Below, piece by piece: positions 9,501 to 20,406 of a stretch of DNA of 64,000 nucleotides (position 1 is its first letter; every line of letters begins with the position of its first letter). The DNA is from Actinostola sp. cb2023. Its lineage: Eukaryota > Cnidaria > Anthozoa > Actiniaria > Actinostolidae. The notes beneath the pieces were generated by a model. It saw nothing but the letters and a program-made list of their open reading frames with translations. It was not told where the DNA came from and made no database searches. The translations under genes and the position numbers were made by a program. The stretch spans positions 12,501 through 76,500 of the forward strand of contig JAUJYZ010000531.1 of the NCBI GenBank assembly GCA_033675265.1, in the 5' to 3' direction.

Positions 9501-12500
9501 AAGCCTTTGTTTGGCAAGCTTGATATTCCAAGCAACATGAGACTCGACGAGGACTGCCACTGACCAAAAGTACTACAGTCACAAAATCATCGCCCACGAA
9601 TGAAATCCACAGATCGAAGTATTTCACGGTTAATAACGTGCCCAGTACCCACTCGACCATATCAGACACAGGGAACCCGTCAAGAATAGTCTGCTGCTCC
9701 GCCTTACGGCTTCGCAGCAATGATAGTGATGCCAATGATGTCAGTTGTGCTTGGCCTCGATTCTTATCTGTAGACGTAACAGTTGTACATGTACAGTACA
9801 TGGCTATGATGGTGATAGAATGTTATTGATTATAATAATGTTGATATAGATATCATTATTATTAATAATCATTATAATTATGATGATAAGTTACAGTGAT
9901 GATGATGGGATGATGATGATTATAAGTAATACATGTAGATACAATAGAGTCGTTTTCGTATGAGTGGGAAACCTACGGTACGGAGTTACGGTTACGGTAC
10001 GGAATCGAACACATTGTATTCAACCAATCACAGCGCGCGAAATCATTGCTCGACCAATCAGAATGCCTGGATACCGCACGATGATGGCGCGATACCGTCA
10101 CGGTACGGCACGAACCGTACCGTAACTACTTCCCACTCATACGAAAACGACTCTATGAGCAGCTGTACTGTATGGGAAATACAATGTCGAGCCACAGGCG
10201 AGTCTTTGCAATTCACGTGTACAGTACAGTCATGAATATTGTATCAGACTTATCATATGCACACATGTATAAAATCATGTTCTACTATAATAAGATATTA
10301 GTAAGTTTGGCCGAGAAAATCAAAGTTAAATTCTATGCAAATGAAGACGATTTTGTATTCAGAAATACAAGCTCTGCCACGGTTGTGATTTCTATTGTGT
10401 TTTTCTCATGAATTATTAATGAATATATTAATAATTAAATATTATATATATGTTGATGTAGATAAAATTCATTGATGATCATTATGGTTATGACAATAAG
10501 TTATGATGATGATGATTGGATGATGATGATGATTGGATGATGATGATTGGATGATGATGATGATTGGATGATGATGATTGGATGATGATGATTGGATGAT
10601 GATGATGATTGGATGATGATGATGATTGGATGATGATGATTGGATGATGATGATTGGATGATGATGATGATTGGATGATGATGATTGGATGATGATGATT
10701 GGATGATGATGATTGGATGATGATGATTGGATGATGATGATGATTGGATGATGATGATGATTGGATGATGATGATGATTGGATGATGATGATTGGACGAT
10801 GATGATGATTGGATGATGATGATGATTGGATGATGATTGGATGATGATGATTGGACGATGATTGGACGATGATGATTGGATGATGATGATGATTGGATCA
10901 TTGATGATACATGTAGGATGATATATATAGTGTATTGTTAAATTAATACTATTAAATATCTACACGTAGGATATGTTGGCTGCAAATCATTCTTAGAAGA
11001 AGTTCTCAAAGTAGTTGAACACTTGAGAGAAGCTAATCCTAATCTTGTATTCGGTAAGAAAATGAAATATCAAATCCAAGAGGCTTGACGAATGTTGTTG
11101 ATTTTAATTTCTCGTAAATAAAGTAAGTAATCTCAAGTTCTTACATGTATTTTGTTCTCAGTATGCGATCCAGTAATGGGAGACAATGGAAAATTTGTAA
11201 GTAAAATAAAAGGGAGCTACATATTTGCAGATAAGTACATTTGACCATAATCCTTTCCGCACAGACCTGCAACTGCCCTTACAGCATTGCAACTGACCTT
11301 GTAGCCTGCAACTGACCTTGCAGCCTGCAACTGACCTTGCAGCCTGCAACTGACCTTGCAGCCTGCAACTGACCTTGCAGCCTGCAACTGACCTTGCAGC
11401 CTGCAACTGACCTTGCAGCCTGCAACTGACCTTGCAGCCTGCAACTGACCTTGCAGCCTGCAACTGACCTTGCAGCCTGCAACTGACCTTGCAGCATTGC
11501 AAACTGACCTTGCAGCATTGCAACTGACCTTGCAGCATTGCAACTGACCTTGCAGCATTGCAACTGACCTTGCAGCATTGCAACTGACCTTACAGCATTG
11601 CAACTGACCTTACAGCATTGCAACTGACCTTACAGCATTGCAACTGACCTGACCTTACAGCATTGCAACTGACCTTACAGCATTGCAACTGACCTTACAG
11701 CATTGCAACTGACCTTACAGCATTGAAAACTGACCTTACAGCATTGCAACTGACCTTACAGCATTGCAACTGACCTTACAGCATTGCAACTGACCTTACA
11801 GCATTGCAACTGACCTTACAGCACTGCAACTGACCTTACAGCACTGCAACTGACCTTACAGCACTGCAACTGACCTTACAGCACTGCAACTGACCTTACA
11901 GCACTGCAACTGACCTTACAGCACTGCAACTGACCTTACAGCATTGCAACTGACCTTACAGCACTGCAACTGACCTTACAGCATTGCAACTGACCTTACA
12001 GCATTGCAACTGACCTTACAGCATTGCAACTGACCTTACAGCATTACAGCATTGCAACTGACCTTACAGCATTGCAACTCGATCACTGCAACACCAATTA
12101 TCATTGTGTTGTGAGTTGTAAGGAATAGTTGTTGCAATGTTATTTTTTTCTGCAGCTTGTCACACAGTCGATTATGAGTTTCAAATTGCTTTTTAATAGT
12201 ATAGCAACGTCATAGGGATTGCAGTACTCGATGTGCAGCCACCATCTTGCTTTGTACATTGTATTGTGGCAAACAAGTGTGCCTTGAACATTGTTTGATG
12301 AGTAGAGATAATATTGTATTTATATAGGTACCTATGATTTATCTAATAAACAGTATTTCTCGTATAGTATGTTCCTGAGGAATTATTACCAGTCTACAGA
12401 GATCATCTTGTACCAAGAGCTGACATTGCCACACCCAACCAGTTTGAAGCAGAGTAAGTTGGTTTGAATTAACAACAATCTCTGATGAAAATCTAAATTC

Positions 12501-15500
12501 TCCTGAAGGCTCTATGAATTTCAAAGGAGAATTTGGATTTTAATCATAAGTCACTTACACTGATCTTGCATGGACCCCTAAGTGATAACTGATCAAACAC
12601 TGAATTCTCCCCTTGACTCTTTGAATTCCAAAGGAGAATTTGGATTTGGATCATAAGTCACTTTTACTGTTCTTGTATGGACCCCTAAGTGATCACTGAT
12701 CAAACACTGAATTCTCCCCTAGACTCTTTGAATTCCAAAGGAGAATTTGTATTCTGATCACAAGTCACTTACACTGTTCTTGTATGGACCTCCAAGTGAT
12801 CACTGATCAAACACTGAATTCTCCCCTAGACTCTTTGAATTCCAAAGGAGAATTTGGATTTGGATCATAAGTCGCTTTTACACTGTTCTTGTATGGACCC
12901 CTAAGTGATCACTGATCAAACACTGAATTCTCCCCTAGACTCTTTGAATTCCAAAGGAGAATTTGGATTTGGATCATAAGTCACTTACACTGTTCTTGTA
13001 TGGACCTCTAAGTGATCACTGATCAAACACTGAATTCTCCCCTAGACTCTTTGAATTCCAAAGGAGAATTTGGATTTGGATCATAAGTCGCTTTTACACT
13101 GTTCTTGTATGGACCCCTAAGTGATCACTGATCAAACACTGAATTCTCCCCTAGACTCTTTGAATTCCAAAGGAGAATTTGGATTTGGATCACAAGTCAC
13201 TTACACTGTTCTTGTATGGACCACTAAGTGATCACTGATCAAACACTGAATTCTCCCCTAAACTCTTTGAATTCCAAAGGAGAATTTGGATTTGGATCAT
13301 AAGTCGCTTTTACACTGTTCTTGTATGGACCCCTAAGTGATCACTGATCAAACACTGAATTCTCCCCTAGACTCTTTGAATTCCAAAGGAGAATTTGGAT
13401 TTGGATCACAAGTCACTTACACTGTTCTTGTATGGACCCCTAAGTGATCACTGATCAAACACTGAATTCTCCCCTAGACTCTTTGAATTTCAAAGGAGAA
13501 TTTGGATTTGGATCATAAGTCGCTTTTACACTGTTCTTGTATGGACCCCTAAGTGATCACTGATCAAACACTGAATTCTCCCCTAGACTCTTTGAATTCC
13601 AAAGGAGAATTTGGATTTGGATCACAAGTCACTTTTACACTGTTCTTGTATGGACCTCCAAGTGATCACTGATCAAACACTGAATTCTCCCCTAGACTCT
13701 TTGAATTCCAAAGGAGAATTTGGATTTGGATCACAAGTCACTTACACTGTTCTTGTATGGACCTCCAAGTGATCACTGATCAAACACTGAATTCTCCCCT
13801 AGACTCTTTGAATTTCAAAGGAGAATTTGGATTTGGATCACAAGTCACTTACACTGTTCTTGTATGGACCTCCAAGTGATCACTGATCAAACACTGAATT
13901 CTCCCCTAGACTCTTTGAATTTCAAAGGAGAATTTGGATTTGGATCATAAGTCACCTTGAATTGCAGTAAATTAAATAAAGTACATACATTTGTACATGA
14001 AGTGTCTCCTTCCTAAAATAGTTTTTTTCATGTGAGTGGGTTCGTGCCGTGTGGTGCCGGGCGGTGACCGTGCGGTGTCAAATCATGCTGATTGGTTGAG
14101 CAATTATTTGCACACTGATTATACAGCTACATTGTAATTCAGAAAACGTTGTCGGCGATCGACTTCAAGCCTACGCGACTAGACCGAAAAGGAGTATGGG
14201 TAAGAAGAAGAAGAAGAAGAATACTTTATTTGCACTTTACATAATCAATGAGTCTATAAATACACTATCAAAAAGGAATGTATCTCACGGAATATGAATC
14301 ATATCTGCTTCTGTTTCCTTTTTTTTTAACACGTAGGCATACATTTACAGATTCACCTGCCATTGTCACCAAATACCAAAGGCATGCAAGTGAATCATCA
14401 TATCTACCCATACTCCTTTTCGGTCTAGTCGCGTAGGCTTGAAGTCGATCGCCGACAACGTTTTCTGAATTAGCTGTATATACCAGTTGAATACATGTCT
14501 TCGATTCGATTCCATGACCGTAACTCTGTGTCCTTGGCTTCCCACTCATACGAAACCAACTCATCATCTATATTACCATCCCCTCTCTTAAAAGAGAGCA
14601 ATAATCTCAACTCTTCCTGTTAAGGGGATTGTTATTAGCCTTTGAAAATTGCATTGTTTATTGTATGAAAATTGTTTTTATTTGACAGAATGTTGACAGG
14701 AATTAAAATAGAGACAGAAAACGATGCATTTAAGGTACATACGTGTACATAATTTATGTACATGTAAGTTTGCCATAAATGCTCTATTTAGTGTCAGAGC
14801 TATAAGCACCTCATATCCAATAAGAAGTAATTTTATTATAACTTGACCCTTCCAACTAAGTACCCCTACCAAATAAAAAACTGTTGGTAGTAATTGACAT
14901 CCTTATCCATAACATCCATAAATAATATTGAAGTGTCAATGTTTGGCAAAGATAATTATGGAAATTGTTAGTTTAATTGACTATATAATAGTAAATATTT
15001 GAACCCCCCCCCCCCACCCCCCAAAAAAAAAAAACGCCACCCTCCCCCCCCAAAAAAAAAACGTTTTAGAATTTCAGATTGCATTTGTTTTATTGCTTCT
15101 CACATGAGCTAGGATTCCTGTGGTAGTTTGATTTGCAGAATAACATTTTACGTTTCTTTGTTCATATCTGTGGCTCCAGGCTATGAAGGTTCTACATGAT
15201 AAAGGAACCAAGACTGTGGTCATTACAAGCTCAGAACTCAAAAAGAATATGTTGGTAGCACTTGGCAGTTCTTACAGAGGTATACAGAACTTCAACAGTC
15301 TGGAATGTATATGGCGCAGACTAATTTGACTAGAAATTATAATGAATTATGATATGCATTTTGGATCTACAATTTACATGTAAAACTCATTTATGAAATC
15401 CACCATCATGCTGCCAGGACACTGTCCTGAACTTTGTCTTGTTGCTCTTCACATCATGGTTGCATTTCGGTGAATTTGTATCCAAACTGCAGATATTGTA

Positions 15501-17031
15501 CCTGTAATCCAAAGCCAAATTCTCCTCTAGAATTCAAAGAACTTCAAGGAGAATTTCGATTTTGATCAGAGGGTCTGCACTTACATTGTTCTTGCACCGA
15601 CCCCTCCAATATTGTACCAATACTCCAGTTTTGCATTGTTTAGAGATAACCGCTGTCGTTGACAAAAGATGCATTTACTACAGGGTTAGCCTCGATTCAG
15701 AAACCAGTCCGTGCAAATCAAAAATGTTTCTATTGTTTCGTGTAAACATTTTTTCATGTTCTTGTTGATATTTGTGAGTAATTTACACTGACTCGAGGCT
15801 AACCCTGTACAAATGCGTCTGATGTCAATAAGTACAGGCGGTTTTACAACAGGATCTGTGAACGCGGAAAGCGACTACGGTATTATACATACATACATGT
15901 ATATACATGTAGATTTAAAATGTTGAAATATTAATTGTATAACATGGATGATATTAAATTTGTTTAGACGGCAAGCATGTTAGCATCCGAATGGAGATTC
16001 CAAAGCTAGATGTAACCTTCACTGGGACGGGTGACCTGTTTACAAGCCTATTGCTGGCTTGGGCATACAAGCACCCAAACAACTTACAACTGGCCTGTGA
16101 AAAGACCATGTCTACGGTACAGACTATCTTGAAAAGGACCGTGGAAGATGCTAGACAAAAAGCCAAAGGTATAGTCATTATATGGAAGATAAAAGTACAG
16201 TCATTTCACAGGCAGCCCAACTTAGTATTTCTCCTGAGACTTTTGTTGAAAAGAGAAAGATGTTTTAAATAAACATCGGCAGATGAAACCGACACAACAA
16301 GTGGCACTGATTTTGCCAGCTTGTAAAGAACACTCTGCTTTTGCATGATCAGAGTGCAAACCATATGTCCGTGAAATAGTACTATTTTTAGTACTATTTT
16401 CTTTTATCTTATGTTATGTTTTATTTTGTAAATATTAATAGGAAATATAGTATTAGTATTTTTATCATTGTAATTATAATCTAGATAGCGCTTTGAGCAC
16501 TAGAAAAAGCACTTTATAAATAATAAAGTAGTAGTATTATTATTACTATTTCTAAATAGTACTAAATATTAGTGTTATCTCCATTGTTTTCTATTGTTTC
16601 ATCAGTGCTATTTAATTAGAACTAATTAGTTAATACTGTTTCACGGACATATGGTTTGCACTCTACCAGGCTGAATAAGATATTACAAGTTTATATCAGG
16701 GCCTTCAGTAGATGGCATTTCTGGTCTCGTGCGGAATAATGTTATCAGCATGAATTGCATACTCTCTGTTTGATAGCACATGGTGGTCAGTGTTTGACAA
16801 CCATTTGAGGCCAGATAATGAGATTCATGGGCTTTTATCAGATGATTGAAACCAAGCAATTCCACACAGGTTTTCTTATCAACAAACTCAGTTATTGTGG
16901 TATTATTTTCAGCGGGTGGAAATCCAGATGGCAAACCCACACCTGCCCAGCTTGAGCTAAAACTAATACAAAGCTTGGACGACATTAGAGAGGGGAAAAT
17001 CATTTACAAAGCTGAAGTTGTGCCATGTTGA
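6571..17031 (+). CDS. PDXK: Pyridoxal kinase, 10 exons, 307 aa
   Basis: Phosphorylates pyridoxal, pyridoxine and pyridoxamine in cytosolic vitamin B6 salvage (family knowledge). Exons: 6571-6663, 6780-6834, 8914-9018, 10970-11053, 11162-11196, 12368-12453, 14689-14734, 15180-15279, 15968-16168, 16913-17031. All borders are GT-AG and phases join to 924 nt (307 aa; human PDXK is 312). Visible motifs: [16 protein letters not shown] at the N-terminus (substrate pocket), [11 protein letters not shown] at the exon 2/3 junction, VCDPVMGD near residue 113, TPNQFEAE near residue 146, VVITSS in exon 8, and the ribokinase-family signature FTGTGDLF, with the catalytic Asp near residue 224. The loop after VCDPVMGD is short ([15 protein letters not shown]), closer to plant than to vertebrate forms. 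Introns hold large tandem arrays and several MITEs. A broken copy of exons 1-2 lies upstream at 3238-4350. Confidence 0.95.
7832..7860. repeat. Short perfect hairpin
   Basis: ACTCGGGC and GCCCGAGT form 8-bp arms around a 13-base loop that itself contains TTCCTTCGGAA. It sits in pyridoxal kinase intron 2. Confidence 0.5.
7881..8141. mobile_element. MITE with ~70-bp terminal inverted repeats
   Basis: Begins TACAGTCATTCTCAAAAAGG and ends in the reverse complement. The arms agree over about 70 bp with a few mismatches (both contain AAAGTCA-GTGATTCAT), with a ~110-bp centre. TA at both edges suggests Tc1/mariner-type insertion. A fragment of the same arm (GACAACCTTTTTGA) occurs near 35815. It lies in pyridoxal kinase intron 2. 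Confidence 0.8.
8376..8760. repeat. GGAT-rich microsatellite with higher-order blocks
   Basis: Units of GGAT, GATGAGATGGAT and GATGAGAGGGATGGGATGATGGAT alternate for ~385 bp in pyridoxal kinase intron 2, 150 bp before exon 3. The Ser/His/Pro-rich reverse ORF is spurious. Confidence 0.85.
9945..10155. mobile_element. MITE copy A, family TAGAGTCGTTTTCGTATGAG
   Basis: Perfect ~26-bp ends: TAGAGTCGTTTTCGTATGAG at the left and its complement to CTCTA at 10155. The interior has repeated GGTACGG/CCGTACC words and CCAATCA boxes. Related copies are at 14020-14562 and 37141-37346. Located in pyridoxal kinase intron 3. Confidence 0.8.
10157..10411 (+). repeat. Dispersed repeat with CGAGCCA-AGGCGAG motif
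   Basis: Contains GTCGAGCCACAGGCGAGTC, and later GCAAATGAAGACGATTTTGT followed by CTCATGAATTATTAATGA. Similar words occur at 20553-20581 (CCGAGCCATAGGCGAGG), 21003-21021 (CTCATGAATTATTAATGAG) and 25009-25082 (GCAAATGAGGATGATTTTGT), so this is probably a degraded interspersed element. Confidence 0.45.
10494..10895. repeat. GATGATGATTGGAT minisatellite/microsatellite
   Basis: About 400 bp of (GAT)2-4 blocks separated by TTGG at 14- or 17-bp spacing, with GGACGAT variants near the 3' end. It ends 75 bp before pyridoxal kinase exon 4. Confidence 0.9.
11266..12080 (+). repeat. 19/20-bp minisatellite (GCAACTGACCTT..)
   Basis: The left part uses a 19-bp unit (GCAACTGACCTTGCAGCCT); from about 11490 a 20-bp unit takes over (GCAACTGACCTTACAGCATT, then a CACT variant). 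Around 40 copies lie between pyridoxal kinase exons 5 and 6. The unit change creates a shifting reading frame, so the long Cys/Gln/Ala reverse ORFs are artefacts. Confidence 0.9.
12470..13965 (+). repeat. ~107-bp tandem array of a fold-back element
   Basis: About 13-14 copies of a 105-109-bp unit containing GAATTCTCCCC, TTTGAATTCCAAAGGAGAAT, TTTGGATCATAAGTCACTT and CTGTTCTTGTATGGACC. Within each unit ATTCTCC and GGAGAAT form an inverted pair. Single or few-copy relatives are dispersed at about 15515-15600, 26205-26600, 27385-27465, 32405-32500, 32850-32938, 37372-37480 and 47358-47494. The array fills much of pyridoxal kinase intron 6. Confidence 0.9.
14020..14562. mobile_element. MITE copy B with a nested palindrome
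   Basis: Outer ends resemble the TAGAGTCG family (ATGAGTGGG at the left, CCCACTCATACGAAACCAAC at the right; interior TGATTGGTTGAGCAATTATTTGCACACTG shared with 37.2 kb). Inside is a second inverted repeat: 14136-14202 and 14405-14472 are near-perfect complements (AATTCAGAAAACGTTGTCGG...). The ~200-bp loop holds an AAG run and ACTTTATTTGCACTTTAC. This looks like one element inserted within another, in pyridoxal kinase intron 6. Confidence 0.7.
15003..15062 (+). repeat. C-run/A-run low-complexity block
   Basis: Alternating poly-C and poly-A tracts in pyridoxal kinase intron 7. Base counts here may be unreliable. Confidence 0.8.
15510..15600 (+). repeat. Dispersed copy of the AAATTCTCC fold-back element
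   Basis: Contains AAATTCTCCTCTAGAATTC, AAGGAGAATTTCGATTTTGATCAG and CATTGTTCTTGCACCGACCCC, matching the 12.5-14.0 kb array unit. Located in pyridoxal kinase intron 8. Confidence 0.7.
15679..15809. mobile_element. Inverted-repeat element TACAGGGTTAGCCTCGA
   Basis: TACAGGGTTAGCCTCGATTC at the left and its near-complement GACTCGAGGCTAACCCTGTA at the right, flanking ~90 bp. TA ends suggest a small MITE in pyridoxal kinase intron 8. Confidence 0.65.
16351..16664. mobile_element. MITE copy 2, family TAGAGTGCA..CATATGTCCGTG
   Basis: Ends AGAGTGCAAACCATATGTCC and its complement, as in 4985-5129. The interior is longer by ~170 bp. The extra part ends in AGCGCTTTGAGCACTAG...GCACTTTATAAATAATAAAG, which looks like a secondary insertion. 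Located in pyridoxal kinase intron 9. Confidence 0.75.
16698..16842 (+). repeat. Second copy of the 3584-3722 repeat
   Basis: Matches 3584-3722 in the same orientation (GGTCTCGTG, ACTCTCTG, TTGATAGCACATGG, GTCAGTGTTTG, AATGAGATTCATGG). It lies 70 bp upstream of pyridoxal kinase exon 10. Confidence 0.6.
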
Positions 17032-17829
17032 AGGTGGTACCATAAAATTTTTTTGACTTGTAATACAAGACGCTGTCAGAGAGCAGACTTCATATGACTG
17101 GAAAATTATGGCACACGGCATGGTCCGACGTAAGATTTTCACAGCCATATGAAATATGCTCTACAATATATCATACTGTGAATGGATTGAAGGGTATTAT
17201 TATGATAAGCAATGTTTATGAGAAGCTTGAAATTTTGATGATTTAATTGAGTGGAAATGTTGCAGCAGTAATTAATGAGGATCAATTTTTTTATTTTTTT
17301 GGATGAGGATCAAATGATGATTATAAATGTTTAGTGATAATGAGAGATCATAATGGTACATACATGTACATACATGTAATAAAATTTATACATTTATATG
17401 ATTACAATGGTGGTAGTTATAATTTGCTACTATAGATGTGCAGTGCATCAGGATCCGGATTTTAAGCGTGTGAAATTGGTAAAACCGGGTTTGAGTCAGG
17501 AAAAAGGTATTTCCAGTTCTCAAGACAACAAAATCGAATGTAAAAAAAATAAATTACTAATTATAGAATCGTAAGTAAGTAAGCGAGACCAAATTGAGAA
17601 ATATCCAAAAAAAATTGGGGGGGGGGGGGGGGGGTTTTCTGTTCCAAATTTCACAAAAAACGGATTTTCCGGTCTAGAGCTATATATTTTTGGGTAATTC
17701 CGGGTACCGGTCTGAATCCTGGAGCCGCACCAACCACTTTCCCGGGGAGTACACCCCCCCCCCCGTGATTGAGTGTCACAACAGATGTTTTTATTGATAG
17801 TGAAGGATAAGAATGGTAGAGTGATTGAT
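17032..17829. other. 3' flank of pyridoxal kinase
   Basis: Non-coding. Contains a G-run at about 17617-17634 and a C-run near 17754-17764, and otherwise AT-rich sequence. No conserved ORF. Confidence 0.4.
17379..17385 (+). terminator. Candidate polyadenylation signal of pyridoxal kinase
   Basis: AATAAA about 350 bp downstream of the stop codon, the first on this strand that I find. Position is approximate and no cDNA supports it. Confidence 0.3.
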
Positions 17830-19240
17830 GAACATGATTGTAGTGGTGGTAGTGATGATGATAACATGATTGTAGTGGCCGTTGCATGGTAGTGATGATG
17901 ATAACATATGATTGTAGTGGTGGTAGTGATGATGATAGCATATGATTGTAGTGGTGGTAGTGATGATGATAACATATGATTGTAGTGGTGGTAGTGATGA
18001 TGATAACATATGATTGTAGTGGTGGTAGTGATGATGATAACATATGATTGTAGTGGTGGTAGTGATGATGATAACATATGATTGTAGTGGTAGTGATGAT
18101 GATAACATATGATTGTAGTGGTGGTAGTGATGATGATAACATGATTGTAGTGGTAGTGATGATGATAACATATGATTGTAGTGGTGGTAGTGATGATGAT
18201 AACATGATTGTAGTGGCCGTTGCATGGTAGTGATGATGATAACATATGATTGTAGTGGTGGTAGTGATGATGATAACATGATTGTAGTGGCCGTTGCATG
18301 GTAGTGATGATGATAACATATGATTGTAGTGGTGGTAGTGATGATGATAACACATATGATTGTAGTGGTGGTAGTGATGATGATAACATATGATTGTAGT
18401 GGTGGTAGTGATGATGATAACATATGATTGTAGTGGTAGTGATGATGATAACATATGATTGTAGTGGTGGTAGTGATGATGATAACATATGATTGTAGTG
18501 GTGGTAGTGATGATGATAGCATATGATTGTAGTGGTGGTAGTGATGATGATGATAACATATGATTGTAGTGGTGGTAGTGATGATGATAACATATGATTG
18601 TAGTGGTGGTAGTGATGATGATAACATATGATTGTAGTGGTGGTAGTGATGATGATAACATATGATTGTAGTGGTAGTGATGATGATAACATATGATTGT
18701 AGTGGTGGTAGTGATGATGATAACATGATTGTAGTGGTAGTGATGATGATAACATATGATTGTAGTGGTGGTAGTGATGATGATAACATGATTGTAGTGG
18801 CCGTTGCATGGTAGTGATGATGATAACATATGATTGTAGTGGTGGTATGATGATGATAACATGATTGTAGTGGCCGTTGCATGGTAGTGATGATGATAAC
18901 ATATGATTGTAGTGGTGGTAGTGATGATGATAACATATGATTGTAGTGGTGGTAGTGATGATGATAACATATGATTGTAGTGGTGGTAGTGATGATGATA
19001 ACATATGATTGTAGTGGTAGTGATGATGATAACATATGATTGTAGTGGTGGTAGTGATGATGATAACATATGATTGTAGTGGTGGTAGTGATGATGATAA
19101 CATGATTGTAGTGGTAGTGATGATGATAACATATGATTGTAGTGGTGGTAGTGATGATGATAACATATGATTGTAGTGGTGGTAGTGATGATGATAACAT
19201 ATGATTGTAGTGGTGGTAGTGATGATGATAACATACATTG
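17830..19240. repeat. 34-bp minisatellite (CATATGATTGTAGTGG..GATGATGATAA)
   Basis: Roughly 45 units of about 34 bp, with shorter variants missing GTGGTA or AT and a recurrent variant carrying GGCCGTTGCATGGTAG. All three reverse frames stay open for 470-570 codons because of the repeat; none of these is a gene. Confidence 0.95.
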
Positions 19241-19734
19241 TAGTTAGGAGATCAATACTGGCATGCTCCTATTCAAAACACTTCCAACATTTGACTTTCT
19301 GAATTATAAACTATAATATGTAAATAGAAAATAACCACGTACATGTACCAGTATACCAGTACATCGTAAGGCCAATCTTTTTATCAGTTACATGTATATT
19401 GAACGATGTTTTGACACGTCTACATTGTAGTACTTGTACTGTAACATAAAATAATGTGTTGACACCATGCACTTTTTGAATAATGGTACATTTTATTCAT
19501 GGCAATAAAAACTAAAAAAAATGCTAAATATGTTCACTGCATCTTTTGTTATCCATTTTTGAAAACATGTTCTACTTCCAGCTTATGATAATAATAATAA
19601 TAATAATAATAACGTAAGGAGTGGTTACCCAATCTCCCGAGCCAGAGGCTCATGCTAAAAACGCTTGACTATAACAATAGATAAATATACAATATTGGGA
19701 ATCAAACTAAGATGATGATTGGCAAGCACCAGTC
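19241..19734. other. Spacer with (AAT)n
   Basis: Nothing coding seen. An AAT run at about 19588-19611 adjoins ACGTAAGGAGTGGTTACCC, which may be the tail of a retroposed element. Confidence 0.35.
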
Positions 19735-20406
19735 TTAAGGTGACTCCAACATAATTGTGAGTGCATTTTGTAATATTTTTAACTCGCTCGTATCGCGTCA
19801 AAAACACTCCGATATTTCTGCATTTAACACATGTAATAACTCAAACATGTAGGCTTTTAAGGGTGTATTCAAAATTTTATTTTTCAGTCGCGTTTGCCGT
19901 TACGGGCTGATTTTCTAACAGTGGTTTTTCATAAGATTGTCCTCCTGTTCGCTCAAAAATCGTACGATTTCTACGAAACTTCAGATTCTTGTTAAATAGA
20001 TTGTCATAATTTTGTCTGCCGGGTTTTAAAAAAATCTCTCGACTGCAAGTTGCGCGGCATTATTTTTATGGTCAGTTTTTAGGCCGCGCAACTTGCAGTC
20101 GAGAGATTTTTTTTAAACCCGGCAGACAAAATTATGACAATCTATTTAACAAGAATCTGAAGTTTCGTAGAAATCGTACGATTTTTGAGCGAACAGGAGG
20201 ACAATATTATGAAAAACCACTGTTAGAAAATCGGCCCGTAACGGCAAACGTGACTGAAAAATAACATTTTGATTACACTCTTAAAAGCCTACATGTTTGA
20301 GTTATTACATGTGTTAAATGCAGAAATATCCGAGTGTTTTTGACGCGATACGAGCGAGTTTAAAAAATCACAGAATGCACTCGCAATTATGTTGGAGTCA
20401 CCTTAA
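19735..20406. mobile_element. 672-bp near-perfect palindrome flanked by TTAA
   Basis: Two arms of ~320 bp (about 19735-20056 and 20083-20406) are reverse complements with scattered mismatches, separated by a loop of ~25 bp (ATTTTTATGGTCAGTTTTT). Both ends read TTAAGGTGACTCC (the right end as its complement), so TTAA occurs at both borders as in piggyBac-type target-site duplications. No ORF is preserved. Best read as a long fold-back non-autonomous element. Confidence 0.85.

Noticed and set aside
12470..13965. Possible CRISPR-like array
   Set aside because: The whole 107-bp unit is repeated with no unique spacers, and the window is eukaryotic.
17520..19238. Three overlapping minus-strand ORFs of 470-570 codons (His/Tyr/Ser/Ile/Thr-rich)
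   Set aside because: They are readings of the 34-bp minisatellite in all three frames, with no domain and no codon bias; only the repeat is annotated.
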